Positions 43,482-52,443 of a stretch of DNA of 64,000 bases are shown piece by piece. Source of the stretch: Sulfurospirillum sp001602955 (lineage in GTDB: Bacteria > Campylobacterota > Campylobacteria > Campylobacterales > Sulfurospirillaceae); the NCBI GenBank assembly GCA_001602955.1, contig LVAC01000022.1:191721-255720 (forward strand), read 5' to 3'. Position numbers and translations under genes: made by a program. Below the pieces are notes generated by a model. The model saw only the letters and a list, made by a program, of their open reading frames with translations. It did no database searches and was not told where the DNA came from. Each line of letters starts with the position of its first letter. Positions within the stretch are counted from its first letter, which is position 1.

Positions 43482-45649
43482 TAGAAATGTACTCCTACCG
43501 TTAACATCACGCTTCTAGGCGAGCCTTGGTAATAACTGGCCGCACCTGCTCGCGTATCGTCCGAAGCACTGATAGCCGATACATATTCTTTATCGAAAAT
43601 ATTATCCACTTCCAGTGCAACCCTAAGTGTCGCTTTATCGTAAAAATTCTTTTGCGTATAAGCAAACTGAGCGTCGAATAGCCAACAATCGTCGATTTTA
43701 TCGTGATTGCCCGCATCGCCGTAGCGTTCGCCTAAATACCGTGCCATAGGAATCAATTCGAAACGACCGATTTTATATATTATACCCGTTTTCGCCATCC
43801 ATTTGGGCGTATCGACGATTTGGTTGTCTTTGGCGTTAAGCGTCGTGCCTTGATAACTAATATCCTCGTCGTAGGTAAAGTGTACGTAGGTCGGATTGAA
43901 GAAAAACGTTAATTCGTCGTTTAGAAAAACATTGACTTCCGTCTCAATCCCGTAGCTGGTGGCTTTTCCGATATTTTGCTGATAGCTAATCGGCGAACCG
44001 CCCGAGAGCACTCTGCTATCGGAAACGTTGGTCAGAAGGTTTGTGTGTTTTCCGTAAAATAAGGTCGGTGCGATTTCGAAGCTATCGTTTTTGTAACGTA
44101 CGCCTACGTCGAAATTATCCGATTTTTCAAGATCGTATCCGTCGAAAAGGTCTTGAACGCTTACTCCCGCAGCTTGAAACTGCGTGCGATAAGTATTGTA
44201 TGTGTTCATGATCGGCATGTACGAGTAAGGGCGAATAAAGCTTTTACCGTAATTGGCATACGTTTGCCATGCGGCATTGAAATTATATGAGACGCCAAAC
44301 GTCGGTAAAACGATCGAATAGGTTTCACCGTCTCGATCCAAATCGCTTGCCCTAACCAGTCCGTAAGGTGCGGAAGTGCTTGTCGTATAGCCTAAACTGT
44401 CGGCATCTTCGAAACGGAAATATTTTAACCCGCCTTGCCAACTAAAGTCGCCGACGTTTCCGGAGAGTTTGAGGTAAGGACTATGAAGATAGGTATCGCC
44501 CGAAGTACCGACGATGCCCATGCCTCGATACGAGAGCCCCGAAGAGGTGATGGCGTAGTTTTCGCTTGAAATCTCCATTAGTGATTTTTCGAAATGATAG
44601 CCGACCACCGCCTTAAACAGGTCGTAACGGGCTTCAAGTTCACTCATCACACCGTAACGCTCGATGTCGCGAACGCGTTTTTGAACCCTTCCTCCGTTAC
44701 TGGTAACGCCTTGGTAGATTTCGGTGTCTTCTTTGGAGTAGTAGGGCTTCAGATTTAAGGCGTAGGTATCGTTAAACGAATGCGTTAAAATCGCTATCAA
44801 GTCATCGTTTTGATATTCGCCTTTATTGTAGTCGTAGTAGTAAATATCTTGTGCCGCACTCCCCGTCAAGGCTTTGTTATAATCGACGTTGTAGTTGGCT
44901 TTAAGATTTTGGGTTTGTGCATACGAAAGCGGTCGGTATAAATTTTGGTCTTGATCGTTATGGTTGTACCATAGTTTAAGCGTCGTCGCTTCACCGATCG
45001 GTTGGACGAGGGAGAAGTTGGCGTTGACTCTAGGTCCTAAGTCGCCTTCCCCTCGCCATTTGTCGGCTTGCGCGTAGGAGACGGCTCCCGAGACACGCGT
45101 ACCGCTTTCATTGAGAATACCGCTATCGAGCCTAAAATAACTTCGCGTATAGTGATCGCTTCCGATCGTTTGCGAGAGGTCAAAACCGAATGCTTCTTGT
45201 GCCCATTTGGGATGCAGCGTAATCGCACCGCCTCTGGAACCCACACCCGTGCCGATATCCGAAGGAACGCCGCCTTTATAGATCGAAAGCGATTCCATAT
45301 TTTCCATATCGTAGAGATAATCTCTAGGTCCGATGGGATTTCCGCCGTAATTGGGAACGCCCTCTACCGTCAGTGCCCCCATAGAACTTCTAACGCCGCG
45401 CATCCGTACGGTACTTTGCTCGATCGCAAGACCGCTACTATCGACATTTTCGACGTTAACGCCCGGTAAAATCGATAAGGTCTCGTAAACGCTCGTTGTT
45501 GCCTTGACGCCTTGAATTTCCATGCCTTTTTGCGTCACTTCACTGCCCGTGTAGACGCTTTCTCCCGTTTGTTTCGTCGGATTAATCAGACGTTCCGCTT
45601 CCACTTCCACCGTTTCGAGATCGACACCGTAAAGCGTCGAAAGGCTCAA
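43481..45649 (-). CDS. TonB-dependent outer-membrane receptor, leader interrupted by an in-frame TAG
   Basis: A 722-codon open frame with a plug domain (TTSVYETLSILPGVNVE..., GVPNYGGNPIGPRD) and a 22-strand barrel ending in VMLTVGVHF. The plausible true start is TTG at 45688 after AAAGGGGGAAAG: it gives MKHKH, then TAG (45671-45673), then LKVSFAALSLSTLYG, which is the hydrophobic part of a signal peptide. As written the leader is broken, and the longest uninterrupted frame (from TTG at 45649) has no export signal. The substrate is unknown; siderophore or metal-complex receptors are the nearest kind. It heads the receptor–fmdE–exbBD–tonB operon. Confidence 0.82.
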   Translation of the reverse strand: MSLSTLYGVDLETVEVEAERLINPTKQTGESVYTGSEVTQKGMEIQGVKATTSVYETLSILPGVNVENVDSSGLAIEQSTVRMRGVRSSMGALTVEGVPNYGGNPIGPRDYLYDMENMESLSIYKGGVPSDIGTGVGSRGGAITLHPKWAQEAFGFDLSQTIGSDHYTRSYFRLDSGILNESGTRVSGAVSYAQADKWRGEGDLGPRVNANFSLVQPIGEATTLKLWYNHNDQDQNLYRPLSYAQTQNLKANYNVDYNKALTGSAAQDIYYYDYNKGEYQNDDLIAILTHSFNDTYALNLKPYYSKEDTEIYQGVTSNGGRVQKRVRDIERYGVMSELEARYDLFKAVVGYHFEKSLMEISSENYAITSSGLSYRGMGIVGTSGDTYLHSPYLKLSGNVGDFSWQGGLKYFRFEDADSLGYTTSTSAPYGLVRASDLDRDGETYSIVLPTFGVSYNFNAAWQTYANYGKSFIRPYSYMPIMNTYNTYRTQFQAAGVSVQDLFDGYDLEKSDNFDVGVRYKNDSFEIAPTLFYGKHTNLLTNVSDSRVLSGGSPISYQQNIGKATSYGIETEVNVFLNDELTFFFNPTYVHFTYDEDISYQGTTLNAKDNQIVDTPKWMAKTGIIYKIGRFELIPMARYLGERYGDAGNHDKIDDCWLFDAQFAYTQKNFYDKATLRVALEVDNIFDKEYVSAISASDDTRAGAASYYQGSPRSVMLTVGVHF

Positions 45650-45730
45650 AGCGGCAAACGATACCTTTAGCTAATGCTTGTGTTTCAAAACTTTCCCCCT
45701 TTAATAACACGTATTTTTTTAAAATAATTC

Positions 45731-45761
45731 GTATTACTATAGGTTAATTAAGCTGTAATAC
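45731..45761. promoter_or_regulatory. inverted repeat upstream of the TonB receptor, candidate operator
   Basis: GTATTAC and GTAATAC are perfect 7-bp inverted arms separated by 17 bases, lying just downstream of a TATAAT on the minus strand (within ATTTATAATTTATT). A repressor bound here would block the receptor promoter. It does not match a Fur or ModE box that I know. Confidence 0.45.
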
Positions 45762-45773
45762 AAATAAATTATA

Positions 45774-45804
45774 AATAATATTTTTGATAAATTCAAATAT
45801 TATT
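45774..45804. repeat. AT-rich inverted repeat after the ABC operon
   Basis: AATAATATTT and AAATATTATT form a perfect 10-bp inverted repeat with an 11-base spacer, 15 bases after the ABC ATPase stop. An all-AT stem is a poor terminator; it could be a regulator site for the receptor promoter. Confidence 0.4.
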
Positions 45805-45818
45805 GAGGCGTAAAAGTC

Positions 45819-46607
45819 TTAGTGGCGGTGCCCTTGAGCGATAGATTCATGGTGATGTCCGTAATAAACGAAGGTATGCCCTTCGCTGACATGTAAGGAT
45901 GCGGCGACCTCAAAGAGCTCTTCGAGCATCGAAGCTTCAATATGCGAGGTCTCAATATCGTGCAGTAACGTGCCTTGCTTGAGCATTAAAAGGCGATCGG
46001 TGTAATGAATGGCGTGTTGAATGTCGTGCAGAACGATGAAGGTTATAAGCCCTTTTTCACGCGTCAGTCGATGGATGGCTAGAAGCATTTCAAGTTGGTT
46101 TTTAGGGTCTAAGTGTGAAATCGGCTCGTCCAGCAGTAAAATTTTCGGTTCTTGCAATAACGCCGATGCGATCATCACTTTTTGACGTTCGCCGCCGCTG
46201 AGTTCCGTGACGCTCATATCAAGAAGCGCAAGAAGGTCAAATTGCTCGACGCTTTGTGCGATGAGGTGTTTATCGGTTCGTGAAAGTTTGATTCCGCTGT
46301 GGGCACGACGGCCGAGTTCCAAAACTTCCAACGTCGTCGCTTGCGAGGGCGTATTGAATTGAGAGACGTAGGCGATATAGCGTGCCAATTCCGCCGCTTT
46401 TAAACGACTCAGATCCACGTCGTCTAGCATCACGGTACCCAAAGGGGAGGGAATGAGCCCCACCAGATGTTTTAAAAGCGTACTTTTGCCCGCTCCGTTG
46501 GGACCGATGAGCCCTACGACTTCGCCTTCGCGTGCCGTACACGAAACGGCTTTGAGAAGCTCTTTACGTTTCAAGCGGTAGGTAAGATCGTGAAGGTAAA
46601 GGCTCAT
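45819..46607 (-). CDS. ABC transporter ATPase, FecE/BtuD type
   Basis: A 262-residue ATPase. Walker A is GPNGAGKST (35-43), the signature is LSGGERQK, Walker B is ILLLDEP and the H-loop is VLHDIQHA. The pattern YVSQFNTPSQATTLEVLELGRRAH is typical of metal-chelate importers. The ATG at 46607 overlaps the permease stop by four bases; a longer open frame upstream lies inside the permease gene in another frame and is rejected. The His-rich C terminus (YYGHHHESIAQGHRH) may bind metal. Confidence 0.92.
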   Translation of the reverse strand: MSLYLHDLTYRLKRKELLKAVSCTAREGEVVGLIGPNGAGKSTLLKHLVGLIPSPLGTVMLDDVDLSRLKAAELARYIAYVSQFNTPSQATTLEVLELGRRAHSGIKLSRTDKHLIAQSVEQFDLLALLDMSVTELSGGERQKVMIASALLQEPKILLLDEPISHLDPKNQLEMLLAIHRLTREKGLITFIVLHDIQHAIHYTDRLLMLKQGTLLHDIETSHIEASMLEELFEVAASLHVSEGHTFVYYGHHHESIAQGHRH

Positions 46608-47647
46608 CGGCGGCGTCCTTGCGATACGAGAAGGTATAATAAAAGCGGTGCGCCGATAAACGACGTTAAAATGCCCACCGGAAGCGTTACGGGATGCAAA
46701 AGCATACGTGCGGCGAGATCGGCGCCCAAAAGCAATGCTCCTCCGCATAAAGCCGAAAGCGGTATTAACGCTCCGTGCGCGCTTCCTAAGACAAGACGTA
46801 CCGCATGCGGTGCGATGAGCCCGATAAAGCCGATAATCCCGAAAAAGGCAACGGCGATAGCGGTACAAAGCGTCGAAAAGAGAATGACGCCGATGCGAAA
46901 ACGCTTGACTTCCACGCCTTTGTTAAACGCGTTCTCGTCTCCAAATGCCAATGCGTCGAATTTCCAATGTGCCGCCCAGAGATAAAGAAGCGATGGAATC
47001 AAAAAAAGTACCATCGCTCCAAGCGTCATAGCGTTAGCTTTGCTCAAATCCCCAAACGTCCAAAAGAGCGTTGCGGCGGCATTGATATCGCTGGTAAAGT
47101 ACTGTAAAAACATCGTTCCCGCATGAAACAAAGAACCTAACCCCACGCCCGCCAAGATCAAAGTGTGCGGGATCATGCCCACAAAATGCGAAATCCATAA
47201 GATGAGTAGCGCACACACAACACTTGCACCGAAGGCAAAAAGCGCGATATTGAGTTTGAGCCACAGAGGATGCGTCGAAATATCGGATGCACTAAGTGCG
47301 ATAATCGCAAATGCCGCTCCAAATCCCGCCGCTTGCGAAATGCCCAAGGTAAAGGGCGAAGCGAGCGGGTTGCGTAAGACGCCTTGCATCGCCGCTCCCG
47401 AGAGTCCCAAAAGCATGCCGACGAGCAATCCTGCGAGTGCGCGCGGTAAGCGTATGGAAAAAAGGATCATCGAAAAGCTTCCGGAGGAAGGCTCCAGTCC
47501 TATGAGTTTGAGCGTATCGCGTACGACGACACCTCCCGTCCCGCTAATCATATTGAGCCATAAAAGAAGGATAATCGTCAGCGATAAGAACGCAAAAAGT
47601 CCGAATCGCTTGAGCGTGCGCTTGCGATACAGAAGGTGCAAACTCAT
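46604..47647 (-). CDS. ABC transporter permease, FecCD type
   Basis: A 347-residue permease with about ten membrane helices. RLPRALAGLLVGMLLGLSGAAMQGVLRNPLASPFTLGIS is the family's N-terminal block, in outline, and FFGIIGFIGLIAPHAVRLVLG is the coupling-helix region. It imports metal chelates, haem, cobalamin or oxyanions in this family. ATG at 47647 overlaps the binding-protein stop (ATGA); the open frame extends further upstream only by chance. Confidence 0.92.
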   Translation of the reverse strand: MSLHLLYRKRTLKRFGLFAFLSLTIILLLWLNMISGTGGVVVRDTLKLIGLEPSSGSFSMILFSIRLPRALAGLLVGMLLGLSGAAMQGVLRNPLASPFTLGISQAAGFGAAFAIIALSASDISTHPLWLKLNIALFAFGASVVCALLILWISHFVGMIPHTLILAGVGLGSLFHAGTMFLQYFTSDINAAATLFWTFGDLSKANAMTLGAMVLFLIPSLLYLWAAHWKFDALAFGDENAFNKGVEVKRFRIGVILFSTLCTAIAVAFFGIIGFIGLIAPHAVRLVLGSAHGALIPLSALCGGALLLGADLAARMLLHPVTLPVGILTSFIGAPLLLYLLVSQGRRR

Positions 47648-48669
47648 AAAGGCGGATACTGCAATTGAGATAAAAGCTTCGCACCGTGTTGCGGGTAAAA
47701 CGCCTCGTAGATTTTTTCCGCTTCGGCTTTGACCTCGACTTTGGCACCTAAGCCGCTTGCGATTTGCCATGCGATGACGAAGAGGTTTTCGATATTGGTG
47801 CTGTAGTAGTTATAGCCTAAAACGGTTTTGAGCTGTGCCGTTTTGTACGCGCTGAGCGAATCATACAAGGCTTTGTGTTCTTGATACTCCTCTTGAATTT
47901 TGGCTTGACCGAAAAGATCGACGAAAATGATTTCCGGATCGCTTTTCAAGAGAGCCTCTAGCTCGATAAACCGGTGTCCTTTGAGTTTTGTCTGTTCAAA
48001 AACGCAGTTTTTGAGCCCGAGAAGCGCAAACGGAGGATAATCCACTTCGGTACTCGTGAGCCCTTGGACGCCCTTATAGCCTACGCCGCCGACGTAAACG
48101 CGTTTTTTCTCCAACGAAAGCGAACGCAAGGTTTTTTCTTGATTTTCGATAAATGCGACGAGGTTTTGCGCGCGCGGTAGCGTTTGCGTGATTTCCCCTA
48201 AGAGCAGAAGCGACTTTTTGACCTCTTCAAGATTTTTTTCTTCCGTACCGCCGTAAGACGCACCGTAGCTGAGGGCAATAATCGGTATATGCGTTTTAGA
48301 AGCGATCGTCTCGATTTGGTTTTGATCGACGAACGAAGTGACGATGAGGTCGGGTTGAAGCGTCAGTAACGCTTCCATGTCGGGCATTTTACCCGGACCT
48401 CCCGGACCGATTAACGGAAGTTTGTCGATAGTTTCCGCGCCCATAAACGTACGGTAGGGCGATAAAAAAGAAGCCTCTTTTTCGATTTTTTCAATGCCGA
48501 CCAGACGGCTGTTAAGTCCCAAATACGTTCCCAAACGCAATGCGCCAGGACCTAAAAAAACCAATCGAGACGTTGTGCTAATTTCAACGTTTCGACCGAG
48601 CATATCCGTATACGATTGAGCGAAAAGCGTACCGGCGAAAAGCAGGCACGCAAGGATTATTTTTTCCAT
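47644..48669 (-). CDS. periplasmic substrate-binding protein (PF01497 type)
   Basis: A 341-residue protein with a Sec signal peptide (cut near LFAQS) and no lipobox. YTDMLGRNVEI and LGLNSRLVGIEK match the start of the vitamin B12/iron-chelate binding family; PDLIVTSF and DPEIIFVDLFG are the two hinge strands. YVGGVGYKGVQGLTST is a distinctive block I associate with proteins near FmdE genes. It delivers substrate to the permease and ATPase that follow. The ATG at 48669 overlaps the methyltransferase end by 13 bases. Confidence 0.88.
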   Translation of the reverse strand: MEKIILACLLFAGTLFAQSYTDMLGRNVEISTTSRLVFLGPGALRLGTYLGLNSRLVGIEKIEKEASFLSPYRTFMGAETIDKLPLIGPGGPGKMPDMEALLTLQPDLIVTSFVDQNQIETIASKTHIPIIALSYGASYGGTEEKNLEEVKKSLLLLGEITQTLPRAQNLVAFIENQEKTLRSLSLEKKRVYVGGVGYKGVQGLTSTEVDYPPFALLGLKNCVFEQTKLKGHRFIELEALLKSDPEIIFVDLFGQAKIQEEYQEHKALYDSLSAYKTAQLKTVLGYNYYSTNIENLFVIAWQIASGLGAKVEVKAEAEKIYEAFYPQHGAKLLSQLQYPPL

Positions 48670-49412
48670 GAGATGAGTTTCACTCCTGAGGTGGTTTGAA
48701 AGGCGACATCGCCGTTTGCGTTTTGCATCGACGTTATGATCGACTTTAGGGCTTGCATGTCCGGCTGGGTGCGGTTGATGCGAAGATGCCATAAAACCGA
48801 CTCCAACGCTCTATCGTAAGGCATTACATGTAAACGCGTATCTTCCAAATAACATTCATCATATGCGATACAATTTTGCTCTAGCCACCGAAGGATCAAT
48901 TCGGAGCCTAAAGGAGCCTTGAGCGTGAGTCCGTGCGCTTCAAACACGGGACCTAATAAACCGGAGATGCGCTTTCCCGCCCATCCCAAATAAACACACG
49001 CATACGACGAAAGGGCGTGAAAACGCTCGATATGTTCGGGTGTTTGGAGTGCTGGGGACATCGAAGAGAAGCAAATATCGAAAGTTCGATCGCTTTGAAA
49101 ATCATCCCACGTCCCGCAAAAAAAGTCGAATTTATCCCCAAGATTCGCTTGATCGGCGTCTTCTTTGAGGACGTTTAGCATCTCTTGCGAGAGATCAAGC
49201 GCACTTACATGTAAGGCTTTGTTCGCGAGGTGAAGCGTGTAAACACCCGTGCCGCATCCTACGTCTAAAAGCGTTTTTCCTTCAAAATCGATACCGTTTT
49301 GAGCGAGCGATCGAAAGATGCGCTGTTGAAACTCCGTGAGGCTGAAAGAAAAGCGCGGATACTGTTTGGCTTTTTGATCCCATAAGGAGCGGTTGGTGGA
49401 GGCGTTGAACAT
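48657..49412 (-). CDS. class I SAM-dependent methyltransferase linked to the ABC importer
   Basis: A 251-residue methyltransferase. LLDVGCGTGVYTLHLA (motif I, about residues 48-63), ALDLSQEML (motif II) and FDICFSSMSPAL (motif IV) are clear. The substrate is unknown. It is the first gene of the operon with the binding protein, permease and ATPase, with overlapping ends, so its job is probably tied to the imported compound, e.g. its maturation or modification. That is inference from context only. Confidence 0.82.
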   Translation of the reverse strand: MFNASTNRSLWDQKAKQYPRFSFSLTEFQQRIFRSLAQNGIDFEGKTLLDVGCGTGVYTLHLANKALHVSALDLSQEMLNVLKEDADQANLGDKFDFFCGTWDDFQSDRTFDICFSSMSPALQTPEHIERFHALSSYACVYLGWAGKRISGLLGPVFEAHGLTLKAPLGSELILRWLEQNCIAYDECYLEDTRLHVMPYDRALESVLWHLRINRTQPDMQALKSIITSMQNANGDVAFQTTSGVKLISWKK

Positions 49413-49496
49413 TTTTAGACCCCATAAATAATACCAATTCTATTTCGATATTATTTTAGCGTTCCTCGCGTTAATCAAACCTGAAAACCAAACCGA

Positions 49497-50771
49497 CTAG
49501 CTTTTGGGTTTATACCCGATTCTAAATCCGCCCCAGTGACGAGCGCGTACATAGATCGGAATGGAAATATCATGCATAATATCGCCGTTTTCACGGATAT
49601 AAGTTTGCAGTAAAACGCGTTTTTCGTGATTGGCTCCGCGAACGCCGTTATCGGTAAAGATACGTTTCGAGCGGTTTTGGAAAAGGTCTTTTTGGTAATC
49701 GCCGCTAAGCGGTGCTCGTGCGTTATGCGTAGAGATGTATCCTGATTTGTGCATGGCTACGGCATAAAAAAGCGTTTGCATATTTTCTTTCATTAACGTA
49801 TCGACAACGGTGGGAAACGCTTGATCGGTAAAAGCGTCGTAGCGATTGGTAAATTTTTGCGGGTTGGTACCCTCAATCGGCTTGAAATTCGTGTCGAAAA
49901 TATCGTCGATACTGAGTTGACCGCGTTGAATCGCCTCTTCAAAAATCGCTTCGATCGCTTTTTTCGCACCGAGGCATTTTTGGCACATCTGCTCGTGGTA
50001 CTCGTCCATCGCAAACGCGCTGAGATTTTCGTGTGCGCTTTCGGCACTGCCGATGATGGCTTGCGTTTGCCCCGAGATCGACTTCATCTCTTTCGTGCCC
50101 GATTCAAGCTGGTCGCTGATTTTATCGATCGCATCGCGAATCGTGAGCAATTGGTCGCTGTTGTAATGCGAACTTGTCGCGATGCGATCGATTTGCTCTT
50201 CGATTTTTTCGGCGTTTTGAATAAAGTTTTTGATCTCTTCTCCCACGCTTTGAACCGTTTGCGACGCGCGATCGATTTCATGACGCAAGGCTTCGATGCT
50301 GCTAAAAACGTCGATCGTGTCTTGTTGAATCTGCTTGACGATCATCGTCACTTCGTTGGTCGATTTAGACGTGCGCTCGGCAAGGTTGCGTACTTCGTCC
50401 GCTACGACGGCAAATCCTCTACCGTGTTCTCCCGCCCGTGCGGCTTCGATAGCGGCGTTTAGTGCTAAAAGATTGGTTTGATCGGCAATGTCGTCGATGA
50501 CGGTCGTCACGTTTTGAATGTTCAGCGATTTTTCTTTGAGCTCGTTGACTTTGCGCGAAGCATCGGCGGTTTGCACATTAATATTCGCCATATTGGCGAT
50601 AATCTCGCTTAATTCTTGAACGCTTTTTTTACTTTCGCTCATGGAGAGTTTGGCAAACGAAGAGGCATCTTGGGAGTTGGTGCTGACGCGATTGACATGT
50701 TCAAAAATATTTTGAGCCGATTCGGAAATCTTACCGATAGAATGGGCTTTTTCTTCCAATTTTTTGGACAT
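49497..50771 (-). CDS. chemoreceptor signalling part with C-terminal ligand-like domain (frameshifted gene, 3' part)
   Basis: A 424-residue frame with the MCP signalling hairpin at about residues 92-140 (DQTNLLALNAAIEAARAGEHGRGFAVVADEV in outline), followed by coiled coil and a C-terminal domain with CQKC near residue 264 and a region (KFTNRYDAFTD..., RARHWGGFRIGYKPK) that looks like a Cache-type sensor at an unusual, cytoplasmic position. The start MSKKLEEKAHSIGK is the end of a HAMP-like linker. The missing membrane part is encoded in another frame just upstream, with 41 bases overlap, so this is probably one gene broken by a frameshift. Confidence 0.8.
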   Translation of the reverse strand: MSKKLEEKAHSIGKISESAQNIFEHVNRVSTNSQDASSFAKLSMSESKKSVQELSEIIANMANINVQTADASRKVNELKEKSLNIQNVTTVIDDIADQTNLLALNAAIEAARAGEHGRGFAVVADEVRNLAERTSKSTNEVTMIVKQIQQDTIDVFSSIEALRHEIDRASQTVQSVGEEIKNFIQNAEKIEEQIDRIATSSHYNSDQLLTIRDAIDKISDQLESGTKEMKSISGQTQAIIGSAESAHENLSAFAMDEYHEQMCQKCLGAKKAIEAIFEEAIQRGQLSIDDIFDTNFKPIEGTNPQKFTNRYDAFTDQAFPTVVDTLMKENMQTLFYAVAMHKSGYISTHNARAPLSGDYQKDLFQNRSKRIFTDNGVRGANHEKRVLLQTYIRENGDIMHDISIPIYVRARHWGGFRIGYKPKS

Positions 50772-51168
50772 CGCATCGCATGGAAAACATCAAGCGTGCC
50801 GTTGAAATCGAATTGCGTGCGGCACTGTTGGAATAGTGCTCGCTCAACTCGATCAGCAAGGCGATGAGCTCATAAGGCTCTCCCAGAAGTTCTCGAATAA
50901 GAGGTTCGTCTTTTTCAAGTGTGTTAAAAGAGTGTTTCGTCTTCTCCCGTGCGCTTTTCGCGCGTGCTTTGAGGTCGCTAAACAACCGTATCGCTTGAGA
51001 AAGTGGGCGAATCATTTTGACGTATGCCGTAAGCACGAAAGAGAGTAAAAGTCCGACTTCCAAGCCAAGTGCGAGAAAAACGGGCACTCCCAACGCAACG
51101 CTTAAGGCGATGCATACCGATGCGATGATAAAAAAAGAGCCGAGCAGCCGATACGAACGTTCTAACAT
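50731..51168 (-). CDS. chemoreceptor membrane part (frameshifted gene, 5' part)
   Basis: A 145-residue frame: two adjacent membrane helices (about 7-24 and 29-46), then a helical linker (VKMIRPLSQAIRLFSDLKARA) and EHYSNSAARNSISTARLMFSM. It runs out of frame into the start of the MCP signalling gene. The junction holds two and a half copies of a 5-bp unit (50769-50781); one more copy, or two fewer, would put both parts in one frame giving a receptor of about 560 residues. ATG at 51168 follows AAAGG at good spacing. Confidence 0.7.
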   Translation of the reverse strand: MLERSYRLLGSFFIIASVCIALSVALGVPVFLALGLEVGLLLSFVLTAYVKMIRPLSQAIRLFSDLKARAKSAREKTKHSFNTLEKDEPLIRELLGEPYELIALLIELSEHYSNSAARNSISTARLMFSMRCDVQKIGRKSPFYR

Positions 51169-51437
51169 GTCAAAGCCTTTGCGGTTCAAAAGTGTTATGG
51201 TAAAGAAGGCATGTATTTCATAGATTTTCCGTAAAATCCGGCGCTTAAGAAGTCTTGAGAATTTTGCTTTCAAGACGCGTAAGAGCTCTACGGAGCATAA
51301 CGTACTTTGTATGATAAAGATATGATAGCCGATCGTATGCTAAAGGTTGAAGCGTTTCATGTTTAATTTTTACACTCTCAACAAAAAAAGAGCAAAATTA
51401 AGCTAAAATTTCACATTTAATTTTTTAGGAGGATACG

Positions 51438-52307
51438 GTGTCCGGTATCTCGAAATTTAGTAAAATCAATAACCTTAAATCCGTTAAAAAATGTCTTTTT
51501 CCCGCCGCAGGCTACGGTACGCGCTTCTTACCCGCAACCAAAGCGATGCCCAAAGAGATGTTGCCCGTTTTAACCAAACCTTTGATTCAATACGGCGTCG
51601 AAGAGGCGGTGAGTGCGGGAATCGACACGATGGCAATCGTTACGGGACGCGGTAAGCGCGCGATCGAAGACCATTTTGACGTCAGTTACGAATTGGAACA
51701 TCAGATCAAAGGAACGTCCAAAGAGAGCTATTTGACCGAGATCCGAAACTTGATCGACAATTGTACGTTCAGCTACACGCGACAAGTCGAGATGAAAGGG
51801 TTGGGACACGCGATTTTAACGGGAAAAACCCTGATCGGCGACGAACCGTTTGCCGTCATTTTAGCCGACGACTTGTGCGACAATAACGAAGACGATCCGG
51901 TTTTGAAACAGATGGTCGAAGTGTACGAAAAATACCGTTGTTGCGTCGTCGCCATCGAAGAAGTACCCAAAGAAGAGACCAACAAATACGGCGTCATCGA
52001 CGGCCGCATCGTGGACGGGAACCCTTCGGTTTTACGCGTCTCCAATATGGTCGAAAAACCCGATCCCAAAGATGCTCCGACCAATTTGGCGATTATCGGA
52101 CGCTATATTTTAATTCCCGAAATTTTTGAAGTCATCGAAAACACTAAACCCGGCAAAGGCGGCGAGATTCAAATTACCGACGCGTTGTTGGAGCTGGCAA
52201 AACAAGGCAAAGTTATCGCTTATAAATTTCAAGGCAGACGCTTTGACTGCGGTTCGATCGAAGGCTTTGTCGAAGCGACCAATTACTTTCACGATAAACT
52301 CAAATAA
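51438..52307 (+). CDS. galU: UTP–glucose-1-phosphate uridylyltransferase
   Basis: A 289-residue nucleotidyltransferase that makes UDP-glucose for envelope glycans. The signature FPAAGYGTRFLPATKAMPKEMLP, VEKPDP and GNYILIPEIF-like (GRYILIPEIF) blocks are present. The start is GTG at 51438 with GGAGGATACG before it. A TAAAAT box lies about 20 bases upstream. A strong terminator follows. Confidence 0.95.
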   Translation: MSGISKFSKINNLKSVKKCLFPAAGYGTRFLPATKAMPKEMLPVLTKPLIQYGVEEAVSAGIDTMAIVTGRGKRAIEDHFDVSYELEHQIKGTSKESYLTEIRNLIDNCTFSYTRQVEMKGLGHAILTGKTLIGDEPFAVILADDLCDNNEDDPVLKQMVEVYEKYRCCVVAIEEVPKEETNKYGVIDGRIVDGNPSVLRVSNMVEKPDPKDAPTNLAIIGRYILIPEIFEVIENTKPGKGGEIQITDALLELAKQGKVIAYKFQGRRFDCGSIEGFVEATNYFHDKLK

Positions 52308-52316
52308 CTCGATTTG

Positions 52317-52359
52317 ACGCCTTATACAGGGCTTTGCATAAGGCGTCGCCCTCTTTTTC
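52317..52359 (+). terminator. intrinsic terminator after galU
   Basis: GACGCCTTAT and ATAAGGCGTC form a perfect 10-bp stem with a 12-base loop, followed by GCCCTCTTTTT. A TATAAT for pyrG lies further on at 52408-52413. Confidence 0.85.
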
Positions 52360-52443
52360 TCTTTCTTTGTTTCACAGAAGATAAACCCTTTATTAGCTTC
52401 CGTAAGTTATAATCAGAGCATTAAAAAATAATGAGGCGGAACG

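Noticed and set aside
46608..46868. N-terminal extension of the ABC ATPase frame
   Set aside because: It lies wholly inside the permease gene and is Arg-rich out-of-frame sequence; the family start is the ATG at 46607.
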